Source: Streptomyces sp. WM6378
GTDB lineage: Bacteria; Actinomycetota; Actinomycetes; Streptomycetales; Streptomycetaceae
DNA: 64,000 bases
Direction: 5' to 3'
Assembly (NCBI RefSeq): GCF_001279695.1
Contig: NZ_LGDD01000328.1
Location: 186,001-250,000, forward strand
The first letter of the stretch is position 1. The number at the start of each line of letters is the position of its first letter. The notes beneath the pieces are model-generated. The model made no database searches. It was not told the origin of the DNA and was given only the letters and a program-made list of their open reading frames with translations. A program made the position numbers and the translations under genes. This document shows positions 10,592-19,957 of the stretch, one piece after another.

Positions 10592-11440
10592 TTACCGGGC
10601 TGGAGCCGTTCCCAGGACCGTGCGCGGCTCGGCCCCCGTGTCGTGCAGGTCGCGCAGCATCGGCTCCGCCTCGCGGGCCGCGCGCAGATGTTCCGGGAGC
10701 AGGTCGGCGAAGACGAGTTCCTCGTCCGTGGGGCCGGCCTCGGCGACGACGCGCCCGTCGGGACCCCACACCGCGCTGCTCCCGCAGGCGCGCCAGCCCC
10801 CGGTCACACCGACGTGGTTGGCGAGCACCGCGTACACGGTGTTGTCGAAGGCCCGGGCCGGGAACCAGATCCGGGACTCGTGGTAGCCACTGCCCTCGCC
10901 GAACAGGGCGCCCACGACGTACGCGTGGCAGCCGTCGAGCGCGGCGGCGCGGGCGTGCTCGGGAAACCCGGAGTCGTAGCAGACCCCCAACCCGAGCCGC
11001 CAGCCGCCCACTTGGAGGGTGGCTCCGGCGCGGCCCTGGCGGTAGAGCGTCCGCTCGTGCTTGAACAGGGTCTGCTTGTCGTAGCGGCCGACGACGCCGG
11101 TCGCGTCGATGGCGAGGGCGGACACGTACAGTTCCCCGCCGTCCCGCACGGCGGCCCCGACCACGGCGGTGACCCCGCTCGCCCGGCAGGCCTCGGCGAG
11201 CGGGGCGAGCCGGGGGTCGTCGGGCCGTACGGCACAGCGCTCGGGGTCGGCGCGGATCAGCTCCATCTCGTATCCGCTGAGGAACTTCTCGGGGAGGACG
11301 ACCACGCGCGCGCCGCCGTCCCCGGCGCCTCGCACCAGCCGCGCCACGGCGGCCACGTTGGCCTCGACCTCCCCGGGAACGGCCTGCGCCTGCGCGGCGG
11401 CGATACGGAGAGGGGCATCGGGAAGCTCGAATTCGATCAC
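10592..11440 (-). CDS. Carbon-nitrogen hydrolase (nitrilase superfamily)
   Basis: This 282-aa cytoplasmic hydrolase has the Glu-Lys-Cys triad of the nitrilase superfamily: Glu51 in VVVLPEKFLSGYE, Lys122 in GRYDKQTLFKHE and Cys154 in LGLGVCYDSGFPE. The family cleaves or forms C-N bonds of amides, nitriles or carbamoyl compounds through a thioester. The subfamily (omega-amidase, beta-ureidopropionase-like or other) cannot be fixed by eye. It stands alone and faces the serpin gene convergently, with a 37-bp gap. Confidence 0.9.
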   Translation of the reverse strand: MIEFELPDAPLRIAAAQAQAVPGEVEANVAAVARLVRGAGDGGARVVVLPEKFLSGYEMELIRADPERCAVRPDDPRLAPLAEACRASGVTAVVGAAVRDGGELYVSALAIDATGVVGRYDKQTLFKHERTLYRQGRAGATLQVGGWRLGLGVCYDSGFPEHARAAALDGCHAYVVGALFGEGSGYHESRIWFPARAFDNTVYAVLANHVGVTGGWRACGSSAVWGPDGRVVAEAGPTDEELVFADLLPEHLRAAREAEPMLRDLHDTGAEPRTVLGTAPAR

Positions 11441-11598
11441 GGACCTCGACCCTACCGCGCGCGCCCATGCCCGAGCACTGTCCGTAACCGCTGGACATGC
11501 GTGGAATGTCCCTCCGTGCCACGCTGGTCGAGGCCCGGGGGAGCCGCGGGAACGGCCCCGGCTCCTCGCCCCTCACACCCCAGTAGGAGTGAACCCAG

Positions 11599-11787
11599 AT
11601 GGGCAGCATGAAGGACCAGTTCGACGACAAGTCGCAGGAGCTCAAGAACAAGGCCAAGCAGGCGACGGGCGCCAAGAAGGACCAGGCGCAGGAGCAGGCT
11701 CGCCAGGCCCAGCAGAAGGGCCGGAGCGAGACGGACCGCGCCCAGCAGGAGGCTCAGGACCGCTTCGACCAGGACTACGACATCTGA
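11599..11787 (+). CDS. CsbD-family small stress protein
   Basis: This 62-aa, highly charged, helical protein is rich in Lys/Gln/Asp/Ala and low in hydrophobics (for example KSQELKNKAKQATGAKKDQA). It matches the CsbD-like family, whose members are general stress proteins under alternative sigma factor control. It is preceded by AGGAGTG about 10 bases before the ATG and followed by a clear terminator hairpin, so it forms its own unit. The gene marks the end of the ordinary chromosome before the biosynthetic cluster. Confidence 0.85.
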   Translation: MGSMKDQFDDKSQELKNKAKQATGAKKDQAQEQARQAQQKGRSETDRAQQEAQDRFDQDYDI

Positions 11788-11810
11788 CGTGAAGCGCTCG
11801 GCCCAGCGAG

Positions 11811-11842
11811 AGCGGCGCACCCGCGGCACCGGGTGCGCCGCT
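11811..11842. terminator. Terminator hairpin after the CsbD gene
   Basis: A perfect 13-bp inverted repeat (arms 11811-11823 and 11830-11842, 6-nt loop) sits 24 bp after the stop codon and is followed by TTC. It separates the CsbD gene from the first cluster promoter. Confidence 0.8.
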
Positions 11843-11867
11843 TTCGCACGCCTGCGCCGCCGCGGGG

Positions 11868-11900
11868 TGTCAGCCCCCTGTCAGCCGCCCGCCGGATCAT
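11868..11900 (+). promoter_or_regulatory. SARP-type promoter of the type II thioesterase
   Basis: TGTCAG boxes stand at 11868-11873 and 11879-11884, 11 bp apart. After 10 bp comes GATCAT (11895-11900), a -10-like hexamer. The same layout recurs at five other cluster promoters. The direct repeat takes the place of a -35, as is known for OmpR-like SARP activators. Confidence 0.75.
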
Positions 11901-11948
11901 GGACCGCGCGTATGCGGAGCCATGCCGCACGGGTCTTGGGGGCAACAA

Positions 11949-12677
11949 ATGGTCTGGATACAACGCGTCGCGCCTCAGCCGTTCGCGGCGCGGCGAGTGG
12001 TCTGTTTCCCGCATGCCGGGGGATCGCCGTATTTCTTCCGGGGCTGGGGCAAGGCGCTCGGAGATTTCGACGTCCGTGCGGTGTGCTATCCCGGGCGGGC
12101 GGAGCGGATTGCCGAGAAGCCCGCCGATGAGTTGATCCCCATGGCGCGGGAAATCGCCCGGGAAGCGGTTCAGTTGATGGGTGAGGATGGGCGGCCCACG
12201 GTGTTCTTCGGACACAGCATGGGGGCCATCGTCGCGTACGAAGCCGCTGTGGAAATGGCGAGCCGGGGGTTCGAGCTCGATCATTTCTTTGCCTCGGGGG
12301 CGCAGGCCCCGCATCTGATGCGGCCCGATCCCGGTGCGCGGTGGGACGACGAATCCATCGCGGCCACTCTGGTGGAACTCGGCGGCACCGATGCGGAGCT
12401 TCTGCGCAATCCCGCTTTCGTCGAACTCGTCATGCCCTATATCGGGGCCGATTTCCGCATGCTTGCCTCGTACGACGCGCCGCCGCGCACCCCGCTGGAC
12501 TGCGCCGTGACCGCCCTGGTCGGGGCCGACGACCCCCGGGTGACCCTCCAACAGGCGGCCGCCTGGCGGGAGTCGACCCGGGGTGCGTTCGACGTGCGGG
12601 CGCTGCCCGGGGACCACTTCTATCTGGCCCAGAACCCGCCGTTCGACATCATCGAAGGCTCCGCGGCCGGGCGTTGA
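11949..12677 (+). CDS. Type II (editing) thioesterase
   Basis: This 242-aa alpha/beta hydrolase is of the stand-alone type II thioesterase family, which removes mis-primed or stalled acyl groups from carrier-protein phosphopantetheine arms. The nucleophile Ser90 is in FFGHSMGA. The oxyanion region is CFPHAGGS, a downstream Asp is in ALVGADDPR and the catalytic His is in LPGDHFYL. The start at 11949 has a G-rich ribosome site (TTGGGGG). It is the first gene of the cluster, driven by a SARP-type promoter. Its last 29 bp overlap the 3' end of the convergent DAHP synthase gene. Confidence 0.92.
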   Translation: MVWIQRVAPQPFAARRVVCFPHAGGSPYFFRGWGKALGDFDVRAVCYPGRAERIAEKPADELIPMAREIAREAVQLMGEDGRPTVFFGHSMGAIVAYEAAVEMASRGFELDHFFASGAQAPHLMRPDPGARWDDESIAATLVELGGTDAELLRNPAFVELVMPYIGADFRMLASYDAPPRTPLDCAVTALVGADDPRVTLQQAAAWRESTRGAFDVRALPGDHFYLAQNPPFDIIEGSAAGR

Positions 12678-14052
12678 CCCGGCCGCGCTCGCGGTACATC
12701 CGGGCCAGTTGGAAGGCGAGGTCCAGGGACTGGGTGTGGTTGAGCCGGGGATCGCACGCCGTCTCGTAGCGGTGGTGCAGCTCCTCGGCGAGGACCGCGT
12801 TGCCGCCACCCACGCACTCGGTGACGTCGTCGCCGGTCAGCTCCACGTGGATGCCGCCCGGGTGGCTGCCCAGCGCGTCGTGCACCTCGACGAAGCCGCG
12901 CACCTCGTCCAGGATCGCGTCGAACCGGCGGGTCTTGTGCCCGCTCGCGGCGGTGATCGTGTTGCCGTGCATCGGGTCGCTGACCCAGCAGACCTGGGCC
13001 CCCTCCGCGTTGACCTTCTCCACCAGCGTGGGCAACAGGTCGCGGATGCGCTCGGCGCCGGCCCGGACCACGAAGGTCAGCCGGCCCGGATCGCGGTCCG
13101 GGTCGAGCCGGTCGAGCAGCCCGAGGACGGTGTCGGGGCTGGTGGTCGGGCCGAGCTTGACCGCGATCGGGTTGTCGATGCGCGAGAAGTACTCGACGTG
13201 CGCCCCGTCCAGGTCCCGGGTCCGCTCGCCGATCCACAGCAGGTGGGCGCTGGTGGCGTACGAACGGCCGGACTCGGCTTCGGTGCGGGTCAGGGCCGCC
13301 TCGTAGTCGAGGAGCAGGCCCTCGTGGCCGACGAAGAACTCGGCGGTGCCCAGCTCGCGGGTGTCCACCCCGCACGCCTTCATGAAGGCGAGGCTGCGGT
13401 CGATCTCGTCGGCGAGCTCCTCGTACTGCTCACCCACGTGCGAGTCGGCCACGAACCCCCGGTTCCAGGCGTGCACTTGGCTGAGGTCCGCGAAGCCGCC
13501 GGTGGTCAGGGCCCGCACGAGATTGAGGGTGGTGGTCGAGGCCTCGTACATCGTGCGCAGCCGCCGCGGGTCCGGGCGGCGGGAGGCGGCGGTGAACTCC
13601 AGGCCGTTGACCGCGTCACCCCGGTAGGACGGCAGGGTCACGCCGTCGCGGTGCTCCTGTTTCTGGGAGCGCGGCTTGGCGTACTGGCCGGCCATCCGGC
13701 CGATCTTGACGACCGGCAGGGCCGCGGCGTGGGTGAGCACGGCGGCCATCTGAAGGAGCGTCTTGAGCTTGCCGTGGATGCCGTCGGTGGTCGTGCCCGC
13801 GAACGTCTCGGCGCAGTCGCCGCCCTGCAGCAGTACGGCCTCGCCCCGGGCGACCGCGGCCATGCGCCGGCGCAGCAGATCGCACTCGGCGGCGAAGACC
13901 AGGGGCGGCGACTTCTCCAGCCCCGCGGTGACGGAGCGCAGTTCGTCCGTGTCCGGCCACTCGGGTTGCTGGGCGGCGGGACGGGCGCGCCAGGATTCGG
14001 CCGCGCTTTCGGTGGAAGTGTTCACTTCGTTGTCCCAGATGCTGTTTCTCAT
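12649..14052 (-). CDS. 3-deoxy-7-phosphoheptulonate (DAHP) synthase, class II
   Basis: This 467-aa class II (plant/actinobacterial) DAHP synthase catalyses the first step of the shikimate pathway, from PEP and erythrose-4-phosphate. Family motifs include LLQGGDCAETF, KIGRMAGQYAKPRS, WIGERTRDLDGAHVEY and SDPMHGNT. The start at 14052 has a strong GGAGG five bases upstream. A second DAHP synthase beside trpE/G/D/C points to extra flux into chorismate and tryptophan for the pathway, as is known for the CDA cluster of S. coelicolor. It is divergent from trpE across a 279-bp regulatory region. Confidence 0.95.
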   Translation of the reverse strand: MRNSIWDNEVNTSTESAAESWRARPAAQQPEWPDTDELRSVTAGLEKSPPLVFAAECDLLRRRMAAVARGEAVLLQGGDCAETFAGTTTDGIHGKLKTLLQMAAVLTHAAALPVVKIGRMAGQYAKPRSQKQEHRDGVTLPSYRGDAVNGLEFTAASRRPDPRRLRTMYEASTTTLNLVRALTTGGFADLSQVHAWNRGFVADSHVGEQYEELADEIDRSLAFMKACGVDTRELGTAEFFVGHEGLLLDYEAALTRTEAESGRSYATSAHLLWIGERTRDLDGAHVEYFSRIDNPIAVKLGPTTSPDTVLGLLDRLDPDRDPGRLTFVVRAGAERIRDLLPTLVEKVNAEGAQVCWVSDPMHGNTITAASGHKTRRFDAILDEVRGFVEVHDALGSHPGGIHVELTGDDVTECVGGGNAVLAEELHHRYETACDPRLNHTQSLDLAFQLARMYRERGRVNARPRSLR

Positions 14053-14204
14053 TACTGCCTCCGGTACGGCTGGCGGGGAGGAAGAGCGGCGTAGCAAAAG
14101 TGGGGCGGGGAGAAAAGTGTTCGGGGCGGTCCGTGACAGGCCTGCGCCGGACCGGGCCGGTAACAGATCAGCCCAATCGGGCCTTCGAGGTCAAGCGAAT
14201 CGCG

Positions 14205-14285
14205 AGTGGTCCGTATCGGGGGCAGCGGATTGGTCTGGCACCGATGGCGCCTCCGCTGATTTGCTTCGCATGGCCGAGTGGTCCG
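14205..14285. promoter_or_regulatory. Repeated AKTGGTCYG motif upstream of trpE (candidate MocR operator)
   Basis: Three near-identical 9-mers lie in the DAHP synthase/trpE intergenic region: AGTGGTCCG at 14205, ATTGGTCTG at 14229 and AGTGGTCCG at 14277. Their spacing is 24 and 48 bp. Matching motifs with 24-25 bp spacing occur upstream of the MocR-type gene (17894-17951). No Trp-rich leader peptide is seen in 14053-14331. The regulator link is inference. Confidence 0.45.
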
Positions 14286-14331
14286 CGTCGGCAGAAATTC
14301 CCAACCGTCCTTCATGTACGAGGAGTTCACC

Positions 14332-15834
14332 ATGCCGGGAATCAGCACGATCGGTGTGCGGGTCACCGATACGGCGCTGCCGCACCACGATCCTCTCGAT
14401 TTGTACGTCCGGCTGCGTGAAAGCCTCGCCGCCGACGACGTATTCCTTTTCGAAAGCGTGGACGGCGCCGACCAGGACCGCCGCTGGGCCGTCGTCGGAT
14501 TCGGCCGGCTCGCCGAGATCCGGGTCCACGAGGGGCACCTGGAGATCGACGGCGCCGCGCGGATCGCCGAGGCGCTGGCTGCCCGGGCCGGTGCGGCCGG
14601 CCTCGCCGACCACACGGTCGAGGCCGGGGTGCACCGGCTGACGTTCGGCGATGCCGGGCAGATGTGGGACGTACTGGCCGGGGCGCAGGCCCTGTTCGAC
14701 GTGGCCACCGACATCCCGTCGACGGCGTACGCCTTCGGGTTCCTGACGACGTTCGCGTACGAGTCCGCCTGGCACATGGAACGCTTGCCCCGGCGCACCA
14801 AAGCGCCGAACGGCCCGGACATCACGCTCACGCTCTTCCGCGACACCGTCTGGTACGACCTCGTCGACGGCGGGGTGCGTCAACTCAGCTCGGAGAGCCC
14901 GGCGTTCGCGGACCGGCCGAGGGTCGCGGACGCGGTCCTGGCCGCCGGGGTCGCCTGGGGCGCGGTCAAGGACGAGCCGGTGCCCGAGGCGCCGGCGCCG
15001 CTCTCGGTGCGCGACAGCGTGAGCCGGGAGACGTTCCTCGGCTGGGCCGACCGGTGCCTGGAACACATCCGGGTCGGCGACATCTACCAGATCCAGATCG
15101 GCCACCGAATCGACGTGCGGACCGAGTTGGAGCCGGTCGACGTCTACCGGAGGCTGCGCGGGCGCAACCCGTCGCCGTACATGTACCTGATGCCGCGCGC
15201 CGGTCGGACCCTGATCGGGGCCAGCCCCGAGCTGTTCTACCGGATCGAGGGCGACGAGATCACGATGCGGCCGATCGCGGGCACCGCCCGCCGCTGCGCG
15301 GACGCGGAGGAGAACGAGCGCCGCGTCAAGGAGATGCGCGAGAGCACCAAGGAGCAGGCCGAGCACATCATGCTGGTCGACCTGTGCCGCAACGACATCG
15401 GGCGGGTGACCCGGCCGAGCACCCAGCCGGTGGAACGGCTTATGGCGGTGGAGACGTACTCGCACGTCTTCCATCTCGTCTCGACGGTCTCGGGCCGCCT
15501 GGAGCCGGAGGTCGACACCTGGCGGGCGCTGCGCGCGACCTTCCCGGCGGGCACGATGACGGGCGCGCCCAAGGTCCGCGCCATGGAGATCATCGACACC
15601 CTGGAGCAGGAGCGGCGCGGCAGCTACGCGGGCGCGGTGGGCCTGGTCGACGTACGCGGCTGGAGCGAGCTGGCGCTGACCATCCGCACCATCGAGTACG
15701 ACGGCGAGACGTACTCCACGCAGAGCTCGGCGGGCATGGTGGCGCAGTCGGAACCCGAGTCCGAGTGGCGCGAGACGCTGGCGAAGATGGGGGCCGCCTA
15801 CTGGGCGCTCACCGGTCAGGAGCTGTCGTCGTGA
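14332..15834 (+). CDS. trpE: Anthranilate synthase component I
   Basis: This 500-aa chorismate-binding enzyme converts chorismate plus ammonia or glutamine to anthranilate. It has the N-terminal TrpE domain with the feedback region VFLFESVDG (LLES-like, Ser retained). The C-terminal chorismate-binding domain shows GDIYQIQIGHRI, PIAGTARRCAD and FPAGTMTGAPKVRAME. The start at 14332 has AGGAG six bases upstream, better than the in-frame ATGs at 14278 and 14314. It overlaps trpG by GTGA. Retention of the Ser in the Trp-binding motif argues against simple loss of feedback control, although the neighbouring Leu is Phe. Confidence 0.95.
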   Translation: MPGISTIGVRVTDTALPHHDPLDLYVRLRESLAADDVFLFESVDGADQDRRWAVVGFGRLAEIRVHEGHLEIDGAARIAEALAARAGAAGLADHTVEAGVHRLTFGDAGQMWDVLAGAQALFDVATDIPSTAYAFGFLTTFAYESAWHMERLPRRTKAPNGPDITLTLFRDTVWYDLVDGGVRQLSSESPAFADRPRVADAVLAAGVAWGAVKDEPVPEAPAPLSVRDSVSRETFLGWADRCLEHIRVGDIYQIQIGHRIDVRTELEPVDVYRRLRGRNPSPYMYLMPRAGRTLIGASPELFYRIEGDEITMRPIAGTARRCADAEENERRVKEMRESTKEQAEHIMLVDLCRNDIGRVTRPSTQPVERLMAVETYSHVFHLVSTVSGRLEPEVDTWRALRATFPAGTMTGAPKVRAMEIIDTLEQERRGSYAGAVGLVDVRGWSELALTIRTIEYDGETYSTQSSAGMVAQSEPESEWRETLAKMGAAYWALTGQELSS

Positions 15835-16478
15835 CGGGAGCGGAACAGGACGGGCGAGCGAAGGACGTGGCGGGCATGAAGGTGCTGCTGATCGACGCGT
15901 ACGACAGTTTCGTGCACATCATCGACCAGTATCTGCGCACCCTCGGGGCGCGGACCGAGGTCGTACGGTCCCACACGCTCACCCCCGGCGAGCTCGCCGC
16001 GCGGGAGCCCGACGCGGTGGTGCTCGGGCCCGGGCCCGGACATCCCGCGCGGTCCGGCCACGTGGAGCTGGTGCACGAGTTCGCCGGGCGGGTGCCGCTG
16101 CTCGGCGTGTGCCTGGGGCACCAGGCGATCGCGCTCGCGCACGGCGGGCGGGTCGAGGTGGCGGACCAGGCGATGCACGGGCGGACCAGCACGGTGCGGC
16201 ACGACGGGGCCGGGCTCTTCGAGGGGCTCGGGCACACCCTGGAGGTGACCCGGTACCACTCGCTGATCGTCGCCGAGCCGCTGCCCGAGGAGCTGGTGTC
16301 CACGGCGGTCGCCGTCGACCACGGCTACCTGATGGGGCTGCGCCACCGGACCCTGCCGATCGAGGGCGTGCAGTTCCACCCGGAGAGCATCACCACCACG
16401 GGCGGGCTGACGATGCTGGACAACTTCCTTGGTGCTGCTGGCAGTTGGCGCTCGACTGCGGGGCTCTCCCGGGTCTGA
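15831..16478 (+). CDS. trpG: Anthranilate synthase component II (glutamine amidotransferase)
   Basis: This class I glutamine amidotransferase (about 215 aa) supplies ammonia to TrpE. Visible motifs are GPGPGHP, the nucleophile Cys in LLGVCLGHQAI and the catalytic His/Glu in VQFHPESI. The start is set at the GTG overlapping the trpE stop (GTGA). The ATG at 15876, preceded by AAGGA, is an alternative and gives the usual N-terminus MKVLLIDAYDSF. The neighbouring TrpE makes a TrpG role more likely than PabA. Its stop is only one base from the convergent MocR gene. Confidence 0.94.
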   Translation: MTGAEQDGRAKDVAGMKVLLIDAYDSFVHIIDQYLRTLGARTEVVRSHTLTPGELAAREPDAVVLGPGPGHPARSGHVELVHEFAGRVPLLGVCLGHQAIALAHGGRVEVADQAMHGRTSTVRHDGAGLFEGLGHTLEVTRYHSLIVAEPLPEELVSTAVAVDHGYLMGLRHRTLPIEGVQFHPESITTTGGLTMLDNFLGAAGSWRSTAGLSRV

Positions 16479-16479
16479 T

Positions 16480-17895
16480 TCACCCGTGGGCGGCCGCGGC
16501 CAGCTGCCGGACGGCCTCGCCGACGCCGGAGCGCGGCAGGTGGGCGTGGCCGACCACCAGGGCCGGGGCGGCGCGTCCCGGCCCCGCGTGGAAGGCGGCC
16601 GCGCCGCGCAGCAGGACGGAGCGGCGCAGCGCCCGGGCGACCAGGGCCGCCTCGTCGGTGCCCCGGGGCAGCTGGAGGTAGGCGTGCAGACCGGCGCCCC
16701 GGCCGAGCACCGAGGCCCCGGGCAGCCGGCGGCGTACCGCCTCCTCCAGGGACTCCCGGCGGCTGCGGGCAAGGGAGTTGAGCCGGCGCAGATGGCGGTC
16801 GAAGAGGCCGGTGCGCAGGAGTTCGGCGAAGGTCAGCTGGGTGAGGGTCTCGGTGCCGAGGTCCTGGCGGGCGCGGGCCCGCATCAGGAGGTCGAGCATG
16901 GGCGCGGGCGCGGCCAGCCAGCCGAGCCGCAGGCCGGGGGCGAGGGACTTGCTCGCGGTGCCGGCGTAGACGACCCGCTCGGGGTCGGTGCGCTGCAACG
17001 CGAGCGGCCTGGCCCCGCGTTCGTACCACAGGCCGCCGTCGTAGTCGTCCTCGATGATCCAGCCGTCGACGTCGCGGGCCCAGCGGGCCAGCGCCTCGCG
17101 GCGGCGCGGTGAGAGCGTGACCCCCGTCGGGAACTGGTGGCCGGGCGTGACGAGGGCCGCGCGGGTGCCGGAGGCGGCCAGCGCCTCGACGTCGATGCCC
17201 TCCGCGTCGACCGGGACCGGCACGGCCCGCAGCCCGCTCTCCCGCACGAACTGCCGCTGGCCGGGGTGGCCCGGGTCCTCGATGGCGAGCGCGTCGATGC
17301 CGATCCGCGGCAGGACCGCGCACATCAGGCCCAGCGTCTGGGCGAACCCGGCCACCACCATCAGCTCCGCGGGCGAGGTGCGCACCCCTCTCAACCTCCC
17401 GAGATAGCGGGCGAGTTCGAGCCGCAGGTCCGGCTCGCCCGCGAGCGACGGGTAGTCGTGGTCCCCGGAATCCGCCTGGTACAGGACCCGCTGGTAGCAG
17501 CTGAGCCACTCGCGGCGCGGGAACGCCGGGAGGTTGCCGCCACCCGGCCGCAGGTCCCAGCGGACCGGTGCGGGCGGCGCGTCGAGCGGATCGGCCGCCT
17601 CCTGGTCGTCGAGGAGCGCCGGCACCACGCACTGCTCGTCCCCGAGATGGCGTACGACCCTGGTGCCCGCGCCCTGGACCGCCTCCAGGTAGCCCTCGGC
17701 GACGAGTTGGCCGTACGCCTCCACGACCACGCTGCGTGACACGTCGAGGTCGTCGGCGAGCCGCCGGCTGGACGGCAGCCGGGTGCCCGGATGCAGAATT
17801 CCCTCGGCTATCTCCCGCTTGATGAAATTCTGGATCTGCGAGGTCAGGGAATTCGAGGAGTCCCTGACCACCTCCACCGCCATATGCAGGGCCAC
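16480..17895 (-). CDS. MocR-type (GntR-aminotransferase fusion) transcriptional regulator
   Basis: This protein of about 470 aa has an N-terminal GntR winged helix (about 15-85; [20 protein letters not shown]) fused to a class I aminotransferase-fold domain. The PLP lysine lies in [16 protein letters not shown]. MocR proteins use PLP or an amino-PLP adduct as signal and usually control vitamin B6 or amino-acid genes. Lying between trpG and trpD, it is the likely local regulator of tryptophan supply. The GTG at 17895, preceded by a run of G, is taken as start; the ATG at 17883 is an alternative. It is divergent from trpD. Confidence 0.9.
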   Translation of the reverse strand: MALHMAVEVVRDSSNSLTSQIQNFIKREIAEGILHPGTRLPSSRRLADDLDVSRSVVVEAYGQLVAEGYLEAVQGAGTRVVRHLGDEQCVVPALLDDQEAADPLDAPPAPVRWDLRPGGGNLPAFPRREWLSCYQRVLYQADSGDHDYPSLAGEPDLRLELARYLGRLRGVRTSPAELMVVAGFAQTLGLMCAVLPRIGIDALAIEDPGHPGQRQFVRESGLRAVPVPVDAEGIDVEALAASGTRAALVTPGHQFPTGVTLSPRRREALARWARDVDGWIIEDDYDGGLWYERGARPLALQRTDPERVVYAGTASKSLAPGLRLGWLAAPAPMLDLLMRARARQDLGTETLTQLTFAELLRTGLFDRHLRRLNSLARSRRESLEEAVRRRLPGASVLGRGAGLHAYLQLPRGTDEAALVARALRRSVLLRGAAAFHAGPGRAAPALVVGHAHLPRSGVGEAVRQLAAAAHG

Positions 17896-17951
17896 TGGTC
17901 CCGCCCCCCCCTTTACGAATTGGACCGTACATCTCGCCGGACAGTGGTCTG
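17894..17951. promoter_or_regulatory. Repeated TGGTC motif between the MocR gene and trpD
   Basis: ACTGGTCCC (17894, overlapping the start of the MocR gene), ATTGGACCG (17919) and AGTGGTCTG (17943) are spaced 25 and 24 bp apart. The set matches the motif upstream of trpE. Autoregulation by the MocR protein, with control of trpD, is the simplest reading, but it is inferred from sequence only. Confidence 0.45.
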
Positions 17952-18021
17952 GAGGGCGCTTTGCGCGCCTCACAGAATGGGTTGCGCATACTTCCGATGG
18001 CGCCGTTCAAGGAGATTCCCC

Positions 18022-19083
18022 GTGACTGCCGAGCCGCAGGGTCGTACCTGGCCGGAATTGCTGAACTCGCTTCTGGACCGAAGGGACCTCACCACCGAGG
18101 AATCCGCCTGGGCGATGGATCAGGTGATGTCGGGCGGGGTCACCCCGGCCCGCCTGGCCGCCTTCGTGGTGGCCCTGCGCGCCAAGGGCGAGACCGTCGA
18201 CGAGATCGAGGGCCTGGTGGGCGCCATGCGCCGGCACGCGGTGCCGCTGCGGGTGTCCGGGCCCGCCCTCGACATCGTCGGGACCGGCGGCGACGGCTCC
18301 AACAGCGTCAACGTGTCCACCATGTCGGCGGTCGTGGCGGCCGCGGCGGGCGCCCGGGTGGTCAAGCACGGCAACCGCTCGGCGTCCTCGGCCTGCGGCT
18401 CCGCCGACGTCCTCGAAGAGCTGGGCGTGGCCCTCGACCTGGAGCCGGAGGTGGTCGCGACGGTCGCCGAGGAGACCGGCATCACCTTCGCGTTCGCCTC
18501 GGTGTTCCACCCCTCGATGCGGCACGCTGCCGCGCCGCGCCGCGAACTCGGCGTCCGCACCGTCTTCAACGCGCTCGGCCCGATCGCCAATCCGGCCGAC
18601 CCCACCGCGCAGGCGGTCGGCGTCGCGGACCCGCGGCTCGCGCCGCTGCTCGCCGAGGTGCTCGCCCGCCGCGAGGTGTCGGCGCTGGTCTTCCGGGGCG
18701 ACGACGGAATGGACGAACTGACGGTCACCACTACCTCCACGGTCTGGTCGGTCGTCGGGGGCGGGGTGCGGACCGAGTCGTTCGACCCGCGCGACATCGG
18801 CATCGACTACGCATCCCCCGACGCCCTGCGCGGCGGGGACCGGGCGCACAACGCGCGGGTGGCCCGGGAGACCTTCGCCGGGGCGCGCGGCCCGGTCAGG
18901 GACGCCGTGCTGCTCTCGGCGGCGGCGGGTCTCGCGGCCCTGAACCCGAGCGGGCGGCCCATCGCGGAACGGCTCGCCGAGGGCGTGGCCCGGGCCGGCG
19001 AGGCGATCGACTCGGGGGCCGCGGCCGCCGTCCTGGAACGCTGGACGACGGTCACCGCCAAGTACGCGGCCCAGGGCGGCTGA
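18022..19083 (+). CDS. trpD: Anthranilate phosphoribosyltransferase
   Basis: This 353-aa enzyme transfers phosphoribose from PRPP to anthranilate in tryptophan biosynthesis. Conserved motifs are [17 protein letters not shown] (PRPP/Mg site), [33 protein letters not shown] and the acidic motif [10 protein letters not shown]. The GTG start at 18022 has AAGGAGA seven bases upstream. It is a pathway-dedicated copy grouped with trpE, trpG and trpC; trpA, trpB and trpF are absent from the window and are presumably supplied by primary metabolism. Confidence 0.95.
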   Translation: MTAEPQGRTWPELLNSLLDRRDLTTEESAWAMDQVMSGGVTPARLAAFVVALRAKGETVDEIEGLVGAMRRHAVPLRVSGPALDIVGTGGDGSNSVNVSTMSAVVAAAAGARVVKHGNRSASSACGSADVLEELGVALDLEPEVVATVAEETGITFAFASVFHPSMRHAAAPRRELGVRTVFNALGPIANPADPTAQAVGVADPRLAPLLAEVLARREVSALVFRGDDGMDELTVTTTSTVWSVVGGGVRTESFDPRDIGIDYASPDALRGGDRAHNARVARETFAGARGPVRDAVLLSAAAGLAALNPSGRPIAERLAEGVARAGEAIDSGAAAAVLERWTTVTAKYAAQGG

Positions 19084-19089
19084 ACACGC

Positions 19090-19893
19090 TCAGGCCGAGG
19101 CGGGCGCGCTGCGGCCCGCCTCGACCAGGGCGGCGACGGCGGCCGTCGGGCTGCCGCCGGTCACCACCGCCTCGCCGACCAGTACGGCGTCGGCTCCGTG
19201 GGCGGCGTACGCGATGACGTCGTCGGGGCCGCGCACCCCGGACTCGGCGATGCGCACCACGTCCTTCGGGATTCCGGGGGCCAGGCGCGCGAAGGTGGCG
19301 CGGTCGACTTCGAGGGTGCGCAGGTCGCGGGCGTTGACCCCGACGACGCGGGCCCCTGCCCGCAGCGCCCGCTCCACCTCTTCCTCGTCGTGCGTCTCGA
19401 CGAGCGGGGTGAGCCCGATCCCGACGGCCAGCGCGTGCAGATCGGCAAGCAGCGACTGTTCGAGCGCCGCGACGATGAGCAGCACGAGCTCCGCGCCGTG
19501 CGCCCGGGCCTCCCACACCTGGTAGGGGTCGACGACGAAGTCCTTGCGCAGCAGTGGCACTTCGACCCGGGCCGCCACCGCGTCCAGGTCGGCGAGCGAG
19601 CCGCCGAACCGACGCCGCTCGGTGAGCACGCTGATCGCGGCGGCGCCCCCGGCCTGGTAGGCGGCGGCGAGCGCGGCCGGGTCGGCGATCTCGGCGAACG
19701 CGCCCTTGGAGGGGCTGGCCCGCTTCACCTCCGCGATGACCTTCACGCCACCGGTGCCGCGCAGCAGCTCCGCGCAGTCCCGCGCGGGCCGGACGGCCTC
19801 CGCGTGCTCCTTCAACTCGGCCTGCGTCACGTCCTGTCGGCGTACGGCCAGGTCCGCGCGGGCTCCCTCGACGAGCTGGTCGAGCGTGTTCAT
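19090..19893 (-). CDS. trpC: Indole-3-glycerol phosphate synthase
   Basis: This 267-aa TIM-barrel enzyme decarboxylates and cyclises CdRP to indole-3-glycerol phosphate. Motifs are [52 protein letters not shown] and [11 protein letters not shown]. It is convergent with trpD, with a 6-bp gap. Its upstream region (19958-20042) is strikingly similar to that of the tryptophan halogenase gene 35 kb away, suggesting co-regulation of tryptophan synthesis and chlorination. Confidence 0.95.
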   Translation of the reverse strand: MNTLDQLVEGARADLAVRRQDVTQAELKEHAEAVRPARDCAELLRGTGGVKVIAEVKRASPSKGAFAEIADPAALAAAYQAGGAAAISVLTERRRFGGSLADLDAVAARVEVPLLRKDFVVDPYQVWEARAHGAELVLLIVAALEQSLLADLHALAVGIGLTPLVETHDEEEVERALRAGARVVGVNARDLRTLEVDRATFARLAPGIPKDVVRIAESGVRGPDDVIAYAAHGADAVLVGEAVVTGGSPTAAVAALVEAGRSAPASA

Positions 19894-19957
19894 GTGGGCG
19901 TCCTCCCCGGTTCGGACGCCGGATGCCTCAGAGTCGGTCGGGGCAGGTGACCGGTGG

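Noticed and set aside
14053..14331. Trp leader peptide/attenuator upstream of trpE
   Set aside because: No short frame with consecutive Trp codons and no clear alternative hairpin set were found; repeated TGGTC motifs explain the region better.
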